A stretch of DNA of 64,000 nucleotides from Arcanobacterium wilhelmae. GTDB taxonomy: Bacteria; Actinomycetota; Actinomycetes; Actinomycetales; Actinomycetaceae. A model generated the notes under the pieces. That model saw only the letters and a list, made by a program, of their open reading frames with translations, ran no database searches and was not told the origin of the DNA. A program made the position numbers and the translations under genes. Every line of letters begins with the position of its first letter. The first letter of the stretch is position 1. The stretch lies in contig NZ_CP121247.1 of assembly GCF_029632765.1 (NCBI RefSeq), positions 1,612,001 through 1,676,000 of the forward strand. Reading direction: 5' to 3'. Positions 36,367 to 45,043 of the stretch are shown here, in pieces.

Positions 36367-37215
36367 ATGAAGTTTGAACAGATCACGCCCGCAGTTGCTT
36401 ATCACGGCGAGGGGCCCGCGTGGGATGCCAGTTGGGGCGGCTTGCGCTGGGTGGACATGCTCGCCGGCGATCTCCTCACGCTCCTTCCGAGCGGCGAGAT
36501 TCACCGCCTGGCAACCGGCTCGAAAATCGCGGCGTTCGTGCGCCCGCGGGTGGGCGGCGGCTTCGTTGTGGGCCTCGAGCGCGGGCTTGGGATCGCTGAC
36601 GAGCCGTTCGGTGAAGTCCGCCCGATGCCGGGCGCGGAGGAGGTCTGGACGGACCCGGACATCCGTATGAACGAGGGCAACACCGATCCGTGGGGGAACC
36701 TGTACTTCGGAACGATGTCCTACACGCGCCGTCAGGGCGTGGGTAACGTGTACAAAATCGGGCCCGACGGCGAAGCTCGAGTAGCGATCGCCGGCACGAC
36801 CACCTCGAACGGGCTCGCGTTCGTGGGCGAGGAGCGCGCCTACTTCAACGACACGGCGCTACGCCGCACGGACGTGTTCGACGTCGTCGGCGGGGAACTG
36901 ACGAACCGGCGCAACTTCCACGAAGCCACCGGTACCTCCCCCGACGGCCTGACCACCGACGTCGACGGCAACGTGTGGGTGGCACTGAACCGAGTGGGCA
37001 AGGTGCGCCTGTACTCGCCGCAAGCGCAGATCCTCGGCGAGTGGGATCTGCCGGTGCGACTTGTCACATCGGTGACGCTCGGCGGCGAGGACGGACGCGA
37101 CGTGTTCGTCACGACCTCGCGGGAAAACCTCACCGATCCGGAGCCGGAAGCGGGAGCCGTGTTCCACGCGCGAGCGGACGTGCCCGGCATACCACTCACC
37201 CCATTCAATCGGTAA
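36367..37215 (+). CDS. SMP-30/gluconolactonase/LRE family protein
   Basis: Six-bladed beta-propeller, calcium- or zinc-dependent lactonase-like fold. Family landmarks: HGEGPAWD near residue 13 (metal-ligand Glu), the NEGNTDPWGNLYFGTMSY segment near 100, TTTSNGLAFV near 144, and SPDGLTTDVDGNVWVA near 193. 282 residues from the ATG at 36367. The substrate is not predictable; a sugar-acid lactone or a phosphoester are both possible. It lies between glpC and glpFK but is separated from glpC by array 3. Confidence 0.85.
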   Translation: MKFEQITPAVAYHGEGPAWDASWGGLRWVDMLAGDLLTLLPSGEIHRLATGSKIAAFVRPRVGGGFVVGLERGLGIADEPFGEVRPMPGAEEVWTDPDIRMNEGNTDPWGNLYFGTMSYTRRQGVGNVYKIGPDGEARVAIAGTTTSNGLAFVGEERAYFNDTALRRTDVFDVVGGELTNRRNFHEATGTSPDGLTTDVDGNVWVALNRVGKVRLYSPQAQILGEWDLPVRLVTSVTLGGEDGRDVFVTTSRENLTDPEPEAGAVFHARADVPGIPLTPFNR

Positions 37216-37232
37216 GCGGTATTCTTGAACCC

Positions 37233-37904
37233 ATGTCCACTCCCCTGTCGAACGATGGCCTCTTTGAGCTTCCTGAAGGTACCCGCCATAACCCACGTGC
37301 GCATGTCATTTTGGTGACCGGCCCGTCGGGTTCGGGCAAGACCCGCTTCACGGATCGCTCCGGCCTGCCGTCGATTCACTTGGACGATTTCTACTTCGAC
37401 GGCGACATGCCGGGTTTGCCGCGTCGCCACGGCATGGTGGATTGGGATTCGATCCGCACCTGGGATCGCGAGGGCGCGGTGCAGGCGCTGGTGGACTTGT
37501 GCACGGTTGGCGAGACGACGGTGCCGATTTACGACATCCCGACGTCGAAGCGCCTGAGCGAGCGCAGGCTCGAGTTGGAGGGCCGCCGTGTGGTGCTGGC
37601 CGAGGGCCTGTTCGCAGCAGACATCATCGACGATCTTCGCAAGGAAGGCATCCTTGCCGACGCGCTGTGCATTTCGCGTCCGCGCGTGCAAACGTTCTGG
37701 TTCCGCCTGATGCGCGATCTGGACGAGGCCCGTAAGCCGTTCCCGAACCTGATCCGCCGCGGTGTTGCACACTTCTTCCACGAGCCGACGATGTACCGCG
37801 AACTCACCGCAAAGGGTGCCCGCAAGGTTTCCTACACGGAAGCTCAAGAAGTTTTGACCCAGCTGCTCGCCTCGCAGCGCTGGGATCGCCCCGCGACGGC
37901 GTAA
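37233..37904 (+). CDS. P-loop kinase related to uridine kinases
   Basis: 223 residues. Walker A GPSGSGKTRFTDRSG near residue 26; substrate-lid region HLDDFYFDGDMPGLP and VDWDSIRTWD resemble uridine/pantothenate kinases; Arg-rich helix LISRPRV-type segment further on. The ATG at 37233 lies 18 bp after the SMP-30-like gene, so the two are probably co-transcribed. The substrate is unknown; uridine is the default guess for the family. Confidence 0.8.
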   Translation: MSTPLSNDGLFELPEGTRHNPRAHVILVTGPSGSGKTRFTDRSGLPSIHLDDFYFDGDMPGLPRRHGMVDWDSIRTWDREGAVQALVDLCTVGETTVPIYDIPTSKRLSERRLELEGRRVVLAEGLFAADIIDDLRKEGILADALCISRPRVQTFWFRLMRDLDEARKPFPNLIRRGVAHFFHEPTMYRELTAKGARKVSYTEAQEVLTQLLASQRWDRPATA

Positions 37905-38232
37905 CTCGCCCACCGGCGTCGAGATCGTAGCGAAGCCGGGCGCGCTTCGGGCGACTCGGGGCTAGCGAGCGCGTGGCGCTAGACACGCGCCTCGAGCGCG
38001 GGGTCCCCGCGCGAGCCCGTGGCGGGTCTGGCGTAGCGTCCGGATGCGTACGCAACTGGCCCACCGGCGTCGGGCGCACAGACGTGCGCTACCTCAGCTC
38101 AGAGATGAAAATTGGCCCAAAGGTCCTAGAAATATTCACAATACCTCTACACTTATGTGAGACTAGACACAGCGTTCAACGATGAACCTGGGCGGCTCCC
38201 CCGCCGTCCCTCTTCAACCGAAAGGGATAACG
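37905..38232. other. Intergenic region upstream of glpF
   Basis: 328 bp with no supported gene. It contains copies of the ACCGGCGTCG motif near 37912 and 38062 and, in the last 100 bp, an A/T-rich stretch that should hold the glpFK promoter. I could not assign promoter boxes reliably. Confidence 0.5.
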
Positions 38233-38979
38233 ATGTCTCTTGGGGCAATTTTTCTTTCAGAATTTATTGGCACCGCACTGCTGATCCTGCTGGGCGTGGG
38301 CGTGGTTGCCACCAACCTCCTCACCGATTCCAAGGGAAAAAACGGCGGCTGGTTGATGATCAACTTCGGCTGGGGCTTAGCCGTGTTCGTGGGTGTTTAC
38401 GCAGCTTACAAGACGGGCGGCCACCTCAACCCCGCGGTCACCTTGGCGTTCGTGTTCGGCGGATACGAGGAGTTCGTGCCCGGCGTCGCCGTGAATTTCG
38501 CCAACACCGCCGTCTACATCCTCGCACAGTTCGCGGGCGCGTTCGTCGGCGCTGCGGCCGCGTGGCTTGCCTACAAGGATCACTACGACGCTCACGAGAA
38601 CCAGGCCGAGGTGCTTGGTACCTTCTCCACAGGCCCTGCGATCCGCAACCCGCTTCTGAACGTCACCACCGAGGCCATCGCGACCTTCGTGCTGATCGCG
38701 TGGGTGCTGTTCAATGGCAAAACTCCGGCGCAGATTGGCCCGCTCGCGGTTGCCCTCGTGATCGTGGGTATCGGCGCCTCGCTCGGCGGCCCGACCGGAT
38801 ACGCCATCAACCCGGCTCGTGATCTTGGCCCGCGTATCGCCCACGCCGTGCTGCCAATCAAGGGCAAGGGCGGCTCGGACTGGGGCTACGCGTGGGTTCC
38901 GGTTGTTGGCCCGATCCTTGGCGCGCTTGTGGCGGCGCTGATCTTCAGCCCGCACATGCTCAACGCTCTGTCCATCTGA
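38233..38979 (+). CDS. glpF: Glycerol uptake facilitator (aquaglyceroporin)
   Basis: MIP-family channel for glycerol entry. Six helices and the two NPA motifs: GGHLNPAVT near residue 65 and GYAINPARD near residue 193; the Asp after the second NPA box is typical of glycerol facilitators. 248 residues. The ATG at 38233 follows AAAGGGATAAC. glpK follows 43 bp later. Confidence 0.95.
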   Translation: MSLGAIFLSEFIGTALLILLGVGVVATNLLTDSKGKNGGWLMINFGWGLAVFVGVYAAYKTGGHLNPAVTLAFVFGGYEEFVPGVAVNFANTAVYILAQFAGAFVGAAAAWLAYKDHYDAHENQAEVLGTFSTGPAIRNPLLNVTTEAIATFVLIAWVLFNGKTPAQIGPLAVALVIVGIGASLGGPTGYAINPARDLGPRIAHAVLPIKGKGGSDWGYAWVPVVGPILGALVAALIFSPHMLNALSI

Positions 38980-39022
38980 CGTGCTCTGATTCCAGTACTT
39001 CGACTCATCAAAGGAGATAACT

Positions 39023-40540
39023 ATGTCGAAAGATTTCGTGATTGCGATCGACCAGGGCACCACCTCGTCGCGCGCCATTATTTTCAACAAGGAAGGCCGT
39101 ATTGAGGCCGTTGGGCAGGAGGAGTTCACTCAGCATTTCCCGAAGGCGGGCTGGGTTGAGCACGATCCGATGGAGATTTGGACGTCCGTGCGTCACGTGG
39201 TGGCGACCGCGCTTTCGAACGCACAGATCAACAAGCATTCGATCGCGGCGATCGGCATCACCAACCAGCGTGAGACCACCGTGGTATGGGATAAGAACAC
39301 TGGCGAGCCGGTGTACAACGCGATCGTGTGGCAGGATACGCGCACGGCTCCGTTCATCAAGGAACTGGCCTCCGACGGCGGTGCGGACCGTTTCCGTGAG
39401 GATACCGGCCTTGGGCTCTCCCCCTATTTCTCGGGTTCGAAGATCCGCTGGATTTTGGACAACGTGGAGGGCGCGCGCGAGCGAGCCGAGGCGGGCGATC
39501 TGCTGTTCGGCAATACGGATTCGTGGCTGGTGTGGAACTTGACAGGCGGCGTGAACGGCGGCGTTCACGTGACTGACGTGACGAACGCTTCGCGAACCAT
39601 GCTGATGGATATCCGCACGCTTCAGTGGCGTGAGGATCTGTGCGAGGTGTTCGGCGTGCCGATGTCCATGCTGCCCGAGATCCGTTCTTCCTCCGAAGTG
39701 TACGGTAAAGGCCGCGAGAACGGCCTTCTGGGTGACGTGCCGATCGCAGGTATTCTCGGCGATCAGCAGGCAGCCACGTTCGGCCAGGCGGCGTTCACGA
39801 AGGGCATGGCGAAGAACACCTACGGCACCGGTTCGTTCATGCTGATGAACACCGGTACCGAGCCGGTGATCTCGGAAAACGGCCTGCTCACCACGGTGGC
39901 CTACAAGCTGGGCGATTCCGATCCGGTCTACGCGCTCGAGGGTTCGATCGCGGTGACCGGCTCGCTGATCCAGTGGCTGCGCGACAACCTGGGCCTGATC
40001 CAGAAGTCCTCCGACGTTGAGGACCTGGCTCAGACCGTAGAGGATAACGGTGGCGTGTACTTCGTTCCGGCTTTCTCGGGCCTATTCGCCCCCTACTGGC
40101 GCGACGAGGCCCGCGGAGCGATCGTTGGCTTGACGCGTTACAACAACAAGGGCCACATCGCGCGCGCTGCGCTCGAGGCAACCGCATTCCAGACCGCTGA
40201 GGTTCTCGAGGCGATGAACAAGGATTCGGGCGTGCCGCTCAAGGAGTTGCGCGTGGACGGCGGCATGACGGCCGACGATACGCTCATGCAGTTCCAGGCC
40301 GACATCCTCGGCGTCGAGGTTGTCCTCCCGGAGGTTGCAGAGACCACCGCGCTCGGCGCGGCCTACGCGGCCGGCATCGCGGTTGGGTTCTGGAGCGGCG
40401 AAGAGGACGTCACGAACAACTGGAACGAAGCCAAGCGCTGGAGCCCGACAATGGAGGCCGATGAGCGCGAGCGCCAGTTGCGCCTGTGGAAGAAGGCCGT
40501 GACCCGCACGTTCGACTGGGTTGACGACGACGTGCGCTGA
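39023..40540 (+). CDS. glpK: Glycerol kinase
   Basis: FGGY kinase, phosphorylates glycerol for GlpABC. Motifs: [13 protein letters not shown] at the N-terminus, [13 protein letters not shown] near 76, and the C-terminal signature [20 protein letters not shown]. 505 residues. AAAGGAGATAAC precedes the ATG. The first flanking repeat of the hipBA cassette starts 12 bp after its stop. Confidence 0.97.
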   Translation: MSKDFVIAIDQGTTSSRAIIFNKEGRIEAVGQEEFTQHFPKAGWVEHDPMEIWTSVRHVVATALSNAQINKHSIAAIGITNQRETTVVWDKNTGEPVYNAIVWQDTRTAPFIKELASDGGADRFREDTGLGLSPYFSGSKIRWILDNVEGARERAEAGDLLFGNTDSWLVWNLTGGVNGGVHVTDVTNASRTMLMDIRTLQWREDLCEVFGVPMSMLPEIRSSSEVYGKGRENGLLGDVPIAGILGDQQAATFGQAAFTKGMAKNTYGTGSFMLMNTGTEPVISENGLLTTVAYKLGDSDPVYALEGSIAVTGSLIQWLRDNLGLIQKSSDVEDLAQTVEDNGGVYFVPAFSGLFAPYWRDEARGAIVGLTRYNNKGHIARAALEATAFQTAEVLEAMNKDSGVPLKELRVDGGMTADDTLMQFQADILGVEVVLPEVAETTALGAAYAAGIAVGFWSGEEDVTNNWNEAKRWSPTMEADERERQLRLWKKAVTRTFDWVDDDVR

Positions 40541-40552
40541 CCCAGCCGCACG

Positions 40553-40649
40553 CCCGACGCCGGGGCGCAAGTGACGCTTCGACGTCGAGCCCGTGGGGGC
40601 GCATCCCGAACGCACCGGGATGCGCCCCCACTACGTTCGATATTTCGAA
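40553..40649. repeat. 97-bp direct repeat, left copy, flanking hipBA
   Basis: Matches 42308-42404 at all but about six positions. It contains, in order, a CCGACGCCGG motif, CTTCGACGTCGAG, a 16-bp-stem hairpin (40593-40608 with 40616-40631, 7-nt loop) and the first hip operator. Confidence 0.95.
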
Positions 40650-40705
40650 CAATCCCCTTGTGTTCGATATTTCGAACATCGTAAAATATGTTCGAAATAT
40701 CGAAC
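40635..40705 (+). promoter_or_regulatory. hipBA promoter with three operators
   Basis: Three 16-bp near-palindromes: GTTCGATATTTCGAAC at 40635-40650 and 40662-40677, and its reverse complement GTTCGAAATATCGAAC at 40690-40705. Spacing is 27 and 28 bp. A plausible promoter is TTGTGT (40658-40663), 18 nt, TAAAAT (40682-40687), so the middle operator sits between the two boxes. This is the expected layout for autorepression by HipB. Confidence 0.85.
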
Positions 40706-40715
40706 GGAGACTCCC

Positions 40716-41066
40716 ATGAGCATCATCGAAACCTCAACCCGATCTGCCCGCGATCTTGGGATCGCAGTTCGCGATGCCCGTCTGCTTCGCGGGCTCACAC
40801 AGGAGGAGCTCGCCACCCGTATCGGCGCTCCACGCGCATGGCTCTCCCAACTCGAGAACGGAAAGACCACCGGCGGTTCCATCACGCGAATCCTTCGCAC
40901 GCTCCACGAACTCGGAATCGACCTCTTCGTGCGCTACTCCAGCGAAAACGCTCCCGCAACTCAACCACAAACCCGCCGCCCCGACGTCGACGATCTCCCC
41001 CCAGCCTCAACAAACGCCGAGTTTGCCCACACCCTCCCCGCATTCTTGAGGAGCAACGATGCGTGA
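40716..41066 (+). CDS. hipB: HipB-like HTH antitoxin/repressor
   Basis: 116 residues. XRE-type helix-turn-helix, about residues 12-68 (ARLLRGLTQEELATRIGAPR, AWLSQLENGKTTGG). After the HTH comes a 45-residue hydrophilic tail. Start is the ATG at 40716 with GGAGA upstream; the third operator ends 10 bp before it. Overlaps hipA by 8 bp, as in hipBA pairs. Predicted to repress its own promoter and neutralise the kinase; the pairing is inferred from gene order. Confidence 0.88.
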   Translation: MSIIETSTRSARDLGIAVRDARLLRGLTQEELATRIGAPRAWLSQLENGKTTGGSITRILRTLHELGIDLFVRYSSENAPATQPQTRRPDVDDLPPASTNAEFAHTLPAFLRSNDA

Positions 41067-42306
41067 GCTCGCCGTCTACTTTCGCGGCGAACTTGCCGGA
41101 ACGCTCGTTGAATCCTCCGGGAAGCTCTCGTTGCGCTATCTTCCGAACGCGCCACAGGTCTCGCTCGCGATGCCCGTACGAAGCGAACCCTGGCCCGATC
41201 CCAACGTGCGCCCATTTATCCTCGGATTCTTGCCCGATTCCGCCGACCAGCTTTCCCTCCTCGCGCGTGAAATCGGCGCCGCTCGCACCGATATTTTCGC
41301 AATTCTCGCGCACATCGGAGCCGATTGCGCCGGCGCGATCCAATTCCTCGAACCGGGAACTCCCCCGTCGAAAACTGGCACGCTGACACAGCTCAGTGAC
41401 GGGGATATCGAAGCGCGTCTGAGGGAACTTCGCACACAAAACAACCCCGCATGGATCCTCGAACACGAACACTGGTCGCTCGCGGGCACGCAGGAAAAAT
41501 TTGCTCTCCATCGGGTGCCCGGGACGGCCTCATGGTATGCGGCGGATGGCGCCATTCCCTCCACGCATATCGTCAAACCGGGGGTTGTACGCCTCCACGC
41601 ACAGGCGTTGATCGAGGCCGTGTCAATGCGGACGTTGACGAACCTGGGCTTACCCGCGGCTTACACTCAGTACCACTACTTCGGTAGCGAACCCGCCCTC
41701 GTCAGCGAGCGCGGGGATCGTGTGTGGGAGGGTGAGAAGCTTCTGCGCCTGACGCAAGAGGATCTGTGCCAAGCACTTAGTGTGTTACCGGAACAAAAAT
41801 ACGAGGCCGACGGCGGGCCCGGAATCGCACATATCGCGAAACTCTTCGACAAAATCGGCCTGGCCGCGCGCGAACGCTTCGCATTCCTCCAAAGTCTGAT
41901 CGCAAACTACCTCTTGTGCGCAACAGACGCACACGCGAAGAACTTTTCGCTGACCTGGGACACCGGCGGTGTTCATCTCGCTCCGCTCTACGACGTCGCC
42001 TCCGCAGCTCCCTATGTGCACCCACGCGAGAAAGTGCGGCTGGCAATGAAAATTGGCGGAGAGAATCGCGCCGATGCGATCCGGGAGCGCCACTGGGCTC
42101 GGTGCGCGGGCGATCTCGGGTTCACCGAGGAGCAGGTGCTCAATGAAATCGAGCTCCAGCGCTTCGAGCTCCCCACGGCCTTCCGGTTGGCCACAGAATC
42201 GATCGCGCGCGAGCTCTTCGCTTCCGGCCACGGATTCACCCCGGAGGAAAGCAAGGCGCTTGAGGCAATGAACGCCTATATTCAGCGAGTTTCGCAGGGG
42301 AAGTAG
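41059..42306 (+). CDS. hipA: HipA-like serine/threonine kinase toxin
   Basis: 415 residues. N-terminal HipA_N segment (FRGELAGTLVESSGKLSLRY, FILGFLPDS), Gly-rich loop HWSLAGTQEKFAL near residue 145, STHIVKP with the ATP-binding Lys, catalytic loop CATDAHAKNFSL near residue 295 (Asp and Asn) and LAPLYDVASA for the metal-binding Asp. All kinase residues look intact. In E. coli HipA phosphorylates glutamyl-tRNA synthetase and induces persistence; the target here is unknown. Flanked on both sides by 97-bp direct repeats. Confidence 0.92.
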   Translation: MRELAVYFRGELAGTLVESSGKLSLRYLPNAPQVSLAMPVRSEPWPDPNVRPFILGFLPDSADQLSLLAREIGAARTDIFAILAHIGADCAGAIQFLEPGTPPSKTGTLTQLSDGDIEARLRELRTQNNPAWILEHEHWSLAGTQEKFALHRVPGTASWYAADGAIPSTHIVKPGVVRLHAQALIEAVSMRTLTNLGLPAAYTQYHYFGSEPALVSERGDRVWEGEKLLRLTQEDLCQALSVLPEQKYEADGGPGIAHIAKLFDKIGLAARERFAFLQSLIANYLLCATDAHAKNFSLTWDTGGVHLAPLYDVASAAPYVHPREKVRLAMKIGGENRADAIRERHWARCAGDLGFTEEQVLNEIELQRFELPTAFRLATESIARELFASGHGFTPEESKALEAMNAYIQRVSQGK

Positions 42307-42307
42307 C

Positions 42308-42404
42308 CCCGACGTCGGGGCGCAAGTGGCGCTTCGACGTCGAGCCCGTGGGGGCGCATCCCGAACGCACCGGGATGCACCCCCACGATGTTCGATATTT
42401 CGAA
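42308..42404. repeat. 97-bp direct repeat, right copy, with a lone hip operator
   Basis: Second copy of 40553-40649. It starts 2 bp after the hipA stop and ends with GTTCGATATTTCGAAT (42390-42405), an operator-like site downstream of the operon. The internal hairpin has one changed base in its 3' arm. Confidence 0.95.
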
Positions 42405-42421
42405 TACCGAACATCGGCGAC

Positions 42422-42466
42422 AAACAGTGTGGGGCGGCGGGATTTTCCCGCCGCCCCACACTGTTT
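42422..42466. terminator. Strong bidirectional terminator
   Basis: Perfect 20-bp stem (42422-42441 with 42447-42466) with loop ATTTT; arms begin with AAA and end with TTT, so it works in both directions. It separates hipA from the convergent thiamine-binding gene. Confidence 0.9.
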
Positions 42467-42476
42467 GCACGATGAA

Positions 42477-42788
42477 TTAAGCTTGGCCGCCCTCGATCAT
42501 CGTGTTCACGCGCTCGACTTTCGCCTGGAGCATGTTCGTGTGGCCCGGGCGAATATCAGCCTTCATCACGAGGGAAATACGTGGGGTCATCTCAGAAAGC
42601 GCATCCACGCACTTCTTGACCACGGCCATCACCTCGTCCCATTCACCCTCGATCGTCGTGAACATCGAGGTGGTCTCCTCCCGCAGGCCCGATTCGCGCA
42701 CGATCTTCACCGCGCGAGAGACAGCCTTGGAGACCGACCCGTCCGGCTGGTCCGTAGTTTGAGGGGCAATCGAGAATGCAAGCAACAT
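42477..42788 (-). CDS. Thiamine-binding protein, MTH1187/YkoF family (DUF77)
   Basis: 103 residues. The frame is open upstream, but the ATG at 42788 follows an AAGGAGAAAACG ribosome-binding site and begins the family sequence MLLAFSIAPQTTDQPDGSVS. Conserved core: GLREETTSMFTTIEGEWDEV. Family members bind thiamine or related hydroxymethylpyrimidines. I see no TPP riboswitch upstream. Confidence 0.85.
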   Translation of the reverse strand: MLLAFSIAPQTTDQPDGSVSKAVSRAVKIVRESGLREETTSMFTTIEGEWDEVMAVVKKCVDALSEMTPRISLVMKADIRPGHTNMLQAKVERVNTMIEGGQA

Positions 42789-42823
42789 CGTTTTCTCCTT
42801 ATGGTTGGGCTCTAGTTGGATTC

Positions 42824-42928
42824 CCGACGCCGCAGCGCACCTTGCGCTCGAAGGCACAGCTCCCAGCGCTGGGAGCCGCGCACCGGCGTCGGCGGGTATA
42901 GCAGTGGCGAGGGAAAATCCCTCGCCAC
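42824..42928. repeat. Nested hairpins between lysS and the thiamine-binding gene
   Basis: CCGACGCCG (42824-42832) pairs with CGGCGTCGG (42884-42892) and encloses a perfect 18-bp palindrome (42859-42876). Next to it an 11-bp stem with a 3-nt loop (42904-42914 with 42918-42928) lies 9 bp past the lysS stop and may end the lysS transcript; it lacks a U-tract. Confidence 0.6.
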
Positions 42929-42936
42929 ATGCATGT

Positions 42937-44457
42937 TTACTTGGTCGGCTTGACAAACGGGAACAGGATCGTTTCACGAATGCCCAGGCCAGTGAGCACC
43001 ATGAGCAGGCGGTCGATCCCCATGCCCATGCCGCCCGACGGCGGGAAGCCGGCTTCCATCGCCTCGAGGAAGTCCTCGTCCAACTGCATCGCTTCCGGAT
43101 CGCCATTGGCCGCCTCCAGCGACTGCTGGGTCAGGCGATCGCGCTGGATCACCGGATCCGCGAGCTCCGTGTAGGCGGTAGCGATTTCCATGCCGCGAAT
43201 GTACAGATCCCACTTTTCAGTCAGGCCCGGGCGCGAACGGTGGTTACGCGTGAGCGGGGAGGTGTCCTCCGGGAAGTCGAACACGAACGTGGGCTCCCAA
43301 ATGTGATCGCCGATGAGCTCTTCGAAAATATCCTCAACGATCTTGCCGTTCACGGCGTATTCCTTCACGGAAATCTCGTGCTCGGCAGCGATCTCGAGCA
43401 GGCGCTCACGCGGAGTATCCACCGTGATCTCCTCGCCGAGCTTCTCGGACACCGAACCGTACAAGTCGATGCGCTTCCACTCGCCGCCCAGATCATATTC
43501 GGTGCCGTCCGCCAAGGTGACCACGTGCGAACCAAACGCGGCCATCGCAGCGTTCTGGATCAGCTCGCGGGTCAGATCCGCCATCGATTCGTACGTGCCG
43601 TAAGCCTCGTATGCCTCAAGCGCCGAGAACTCCGGCGAATGCGAGGAATCCGCGCCCTCGTTGCGGAAGTTCTTACCGATCTCGAACACGCGATCAACAC
43701 CGCCAACCACGGCCTTCTTCAGGTGAAGCTCGGTGGCGATACGCAGGTACAGATCCTCGTCGTAAGCGTTGATGTGCGTGGTGAACGGGCGTGCCGCCGC
43801 GCCGCCGTGCAGAGCCTGCAGGGTGGGGGTTTCGATCTCGAGGTACTCGTGGGAATCGAAGGTATCGCGCAGCGACTTCATCACGTTGGAGCGGATACGA
43901 ACCATATCGCGTGCCGCTTGGCGGGTGATGAGGTCGAGGTGACGTGCACGGATGCGGGTTTCCTCGTTCAGTGTGGTTTCGGTGCCGTCCTCGGCTGTGA
44001 ACGTCTTCGGAAGCGGGCGGATCGCCTTGGAGGCCATGAGCCACTCGTGTGCGAACACAGACAGCTCACCGCGCTTGGAGGCGCCAATGTGGCCCTTAAC
44101 CCACAGGTGATCGCCAAGATCGAGATCCACCTTGAGCGCATCGAGCGATTCCTTGCCCACGTTTGCCAGGGAGAAGATCACCTGCACGCGGGTGCCGTCG
44201 CCAGCTTGGAGCTGCACGAACGCGATCTTGCCCGACGGGCGGAACAGCATCACTCGGCCAGCGGTGGCCACGATCTGGTCCTCGCGTTCCTCGCCTGGCT
44301 CGATGCCATCGAACTGCGCGCGAATTTCCGGGATACGGTGGGTAATTTCAAGCTCAGCCGCGTACGGCTGGCGGCCCTCGGCGAGCAGGCGCTCGCGCTT
44401 CGCCATGCGAACCGCTACCTGCTCCGGGGTATCATCATGCATCACGTTTTCAGTCAC
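42937..44457 (-). CDS. lysS: Lysine-tRNA ligase (class II)
   Basis: Charges tRNA-Lys. N-terminal OB-fold anticodon-binding domain (about 60-160) and class II catalytic core: FEIGKNFRNEGADSSHSPEF (motif 2 region) and the C-terminal GMGMGIDRLLMVLTG (motif 3). 506 residues from a GTG at 44457. No other gene overlaps it; large open frames on the opposite strand are its shadow. Confidence 0.97.
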   Translation of the reverse strand: MTENVMHDDTPEQVAVRMAKRERLLAEGRQPYAAELEITHRIPEIRAQFDGIEPGEEREDQIVATAGRVMLFRPSGKIAFVQLQAGDGTRVQVIFSLANVGKESLDALKVDLDLGDHLWVKGHIGASKRGELSVFAHEWLMASKAIRPLPKTFTAEDGTETTLNEETRIRARHLDLITRQAARDMVRIRSNVMKSLRDTFDSHEYLEIETPTLQALHGGAAARPFTTHINAYDEDLYLRIATELHLKKAVVGGVDRVFEIGKNFRNEGADSSHSPEFSALEAYEAYGTYESMADLTRELIQNAAMAAFGSHVVTLADGTEYDLGGEWKRIDLYGSVSEKLGEEITVDTPRERLLEIAAEHEISVKEYAVNGKIVEDIFEELIGDHIWEPTFVFDFPEDTSPLTRNHRSRPGLTEKWDLYIRGMEIATAYTELADPVIQRDRLTQQSLEAANGDPEAMQLDEDFLEAMEAGFPPSGGMGMGIDRLLMVLTGLGIRETILFPFVKPTK

Positions 44458-44680
44458 GCCACTAGACTACCCCAGCACTGCGCCCTTCCCCCGGACTTTC
44501 GTGCGCTTGTGGGCATATCTCACGCCCGACGTCGCCAGCCCACACGGTTTGCAACCCGCTCCCGACGTCGTGGCTCGGTTTTCTGTGACGTTCACCGACG
44601 TCGGGGCGCGAGCCTGGCCCGACGTCGGCGGTGCACTGTAAAGACAAAAACGCGGGCCCTGGGTTGCCCCAGGGCCCGCG
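44458..44680. repeat. Spacer with four CCGACGTCG units and a minus-strand terminator
   Basis: Motif copies lie at 44526-44534, 44562-44570, 44595-44604 and 44619-44628. A 13-bp GC-rich stem (44651-44663 with 44668-44680, loop TTGC) is followed on the minus strand by TTTTTGTC, making a good terminator for the island genes at 44786-46282. No gene seen; 44681-44785 is A/T-rich leader-like sequence. Confidence 0.75.
44651..44680 (-). terminator. Rho-independent terminator of the accessory island transcript
   Basis: 13-bp perfect stem, 4-nt loop and TTTTT on the minus strand, about 105 bp beyond the last island gene. Confidence 0.85.
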
Positions 44681-44785
44681 TGAGGTTAACTCGCATTGCG
44701 AAACCGAGCGGAAGTTGCCGTGCGAATTGAATTTTTCGCCGAAATCAATATCTTAACCATCTACTGATCTCACAAAACCCAGCCG

Positions 44786-45043
44786 TCACGATCTAGCACG
44801 GACACTGAAAAATGTCGAAACAGCTACGATTACAAAAAATAGCGATGCTGTCGATGATGAATTATTAGCGACCGGGCTAAAAAACGGAACAGAGAAAGTA
44901 AGCAGTGATGAGGACAAGTAAAGCCCACTGTCCCGTTCATCTCCTTCGCGGGTGTGCAGCGCCTTCAAAAGCTTCGAAAACTGAACACCCGCAAAAATCG
45001 CGGCACTGACATTTAATAACACACTGACGATTTGATATAACAT
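44786..45043 (-). CDS. Small hypothetical membrane protein of the island
   Basis: 85 residues with two to three hydrophobic stretches (about 1-20, 43-60, 66-82) and a charged loop (HTREGDERDS). Its ATG follows directly on the stop of the upstream gene with an AGAGGAG ribosome-binding site, so translation is coupled. A/T-richer than flanking core genes. No family recognised; an immunity-type partner of the upstream secreted protein is possible but only by position. Confidence 0.6.
   Translation of the reverse strand: MLYQIVSVLLNVSAAIFAGVQFSKLLKALHTREGDERDSGLYLSSSLLTFSVPFFSPVANNSSSTASLFFVIVAVSTFFSVRARS

Noticed and set aside
42789..42936. TPP riboswitch before the thiamine-binding gene
   Set aside because: No thi-box core is visible; the region is made of simple inverted repeats.
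42805..44730. 641-residue open frame on the plus strand
   Set aside because: Antisense of lysS, which is a clear and complete gene.
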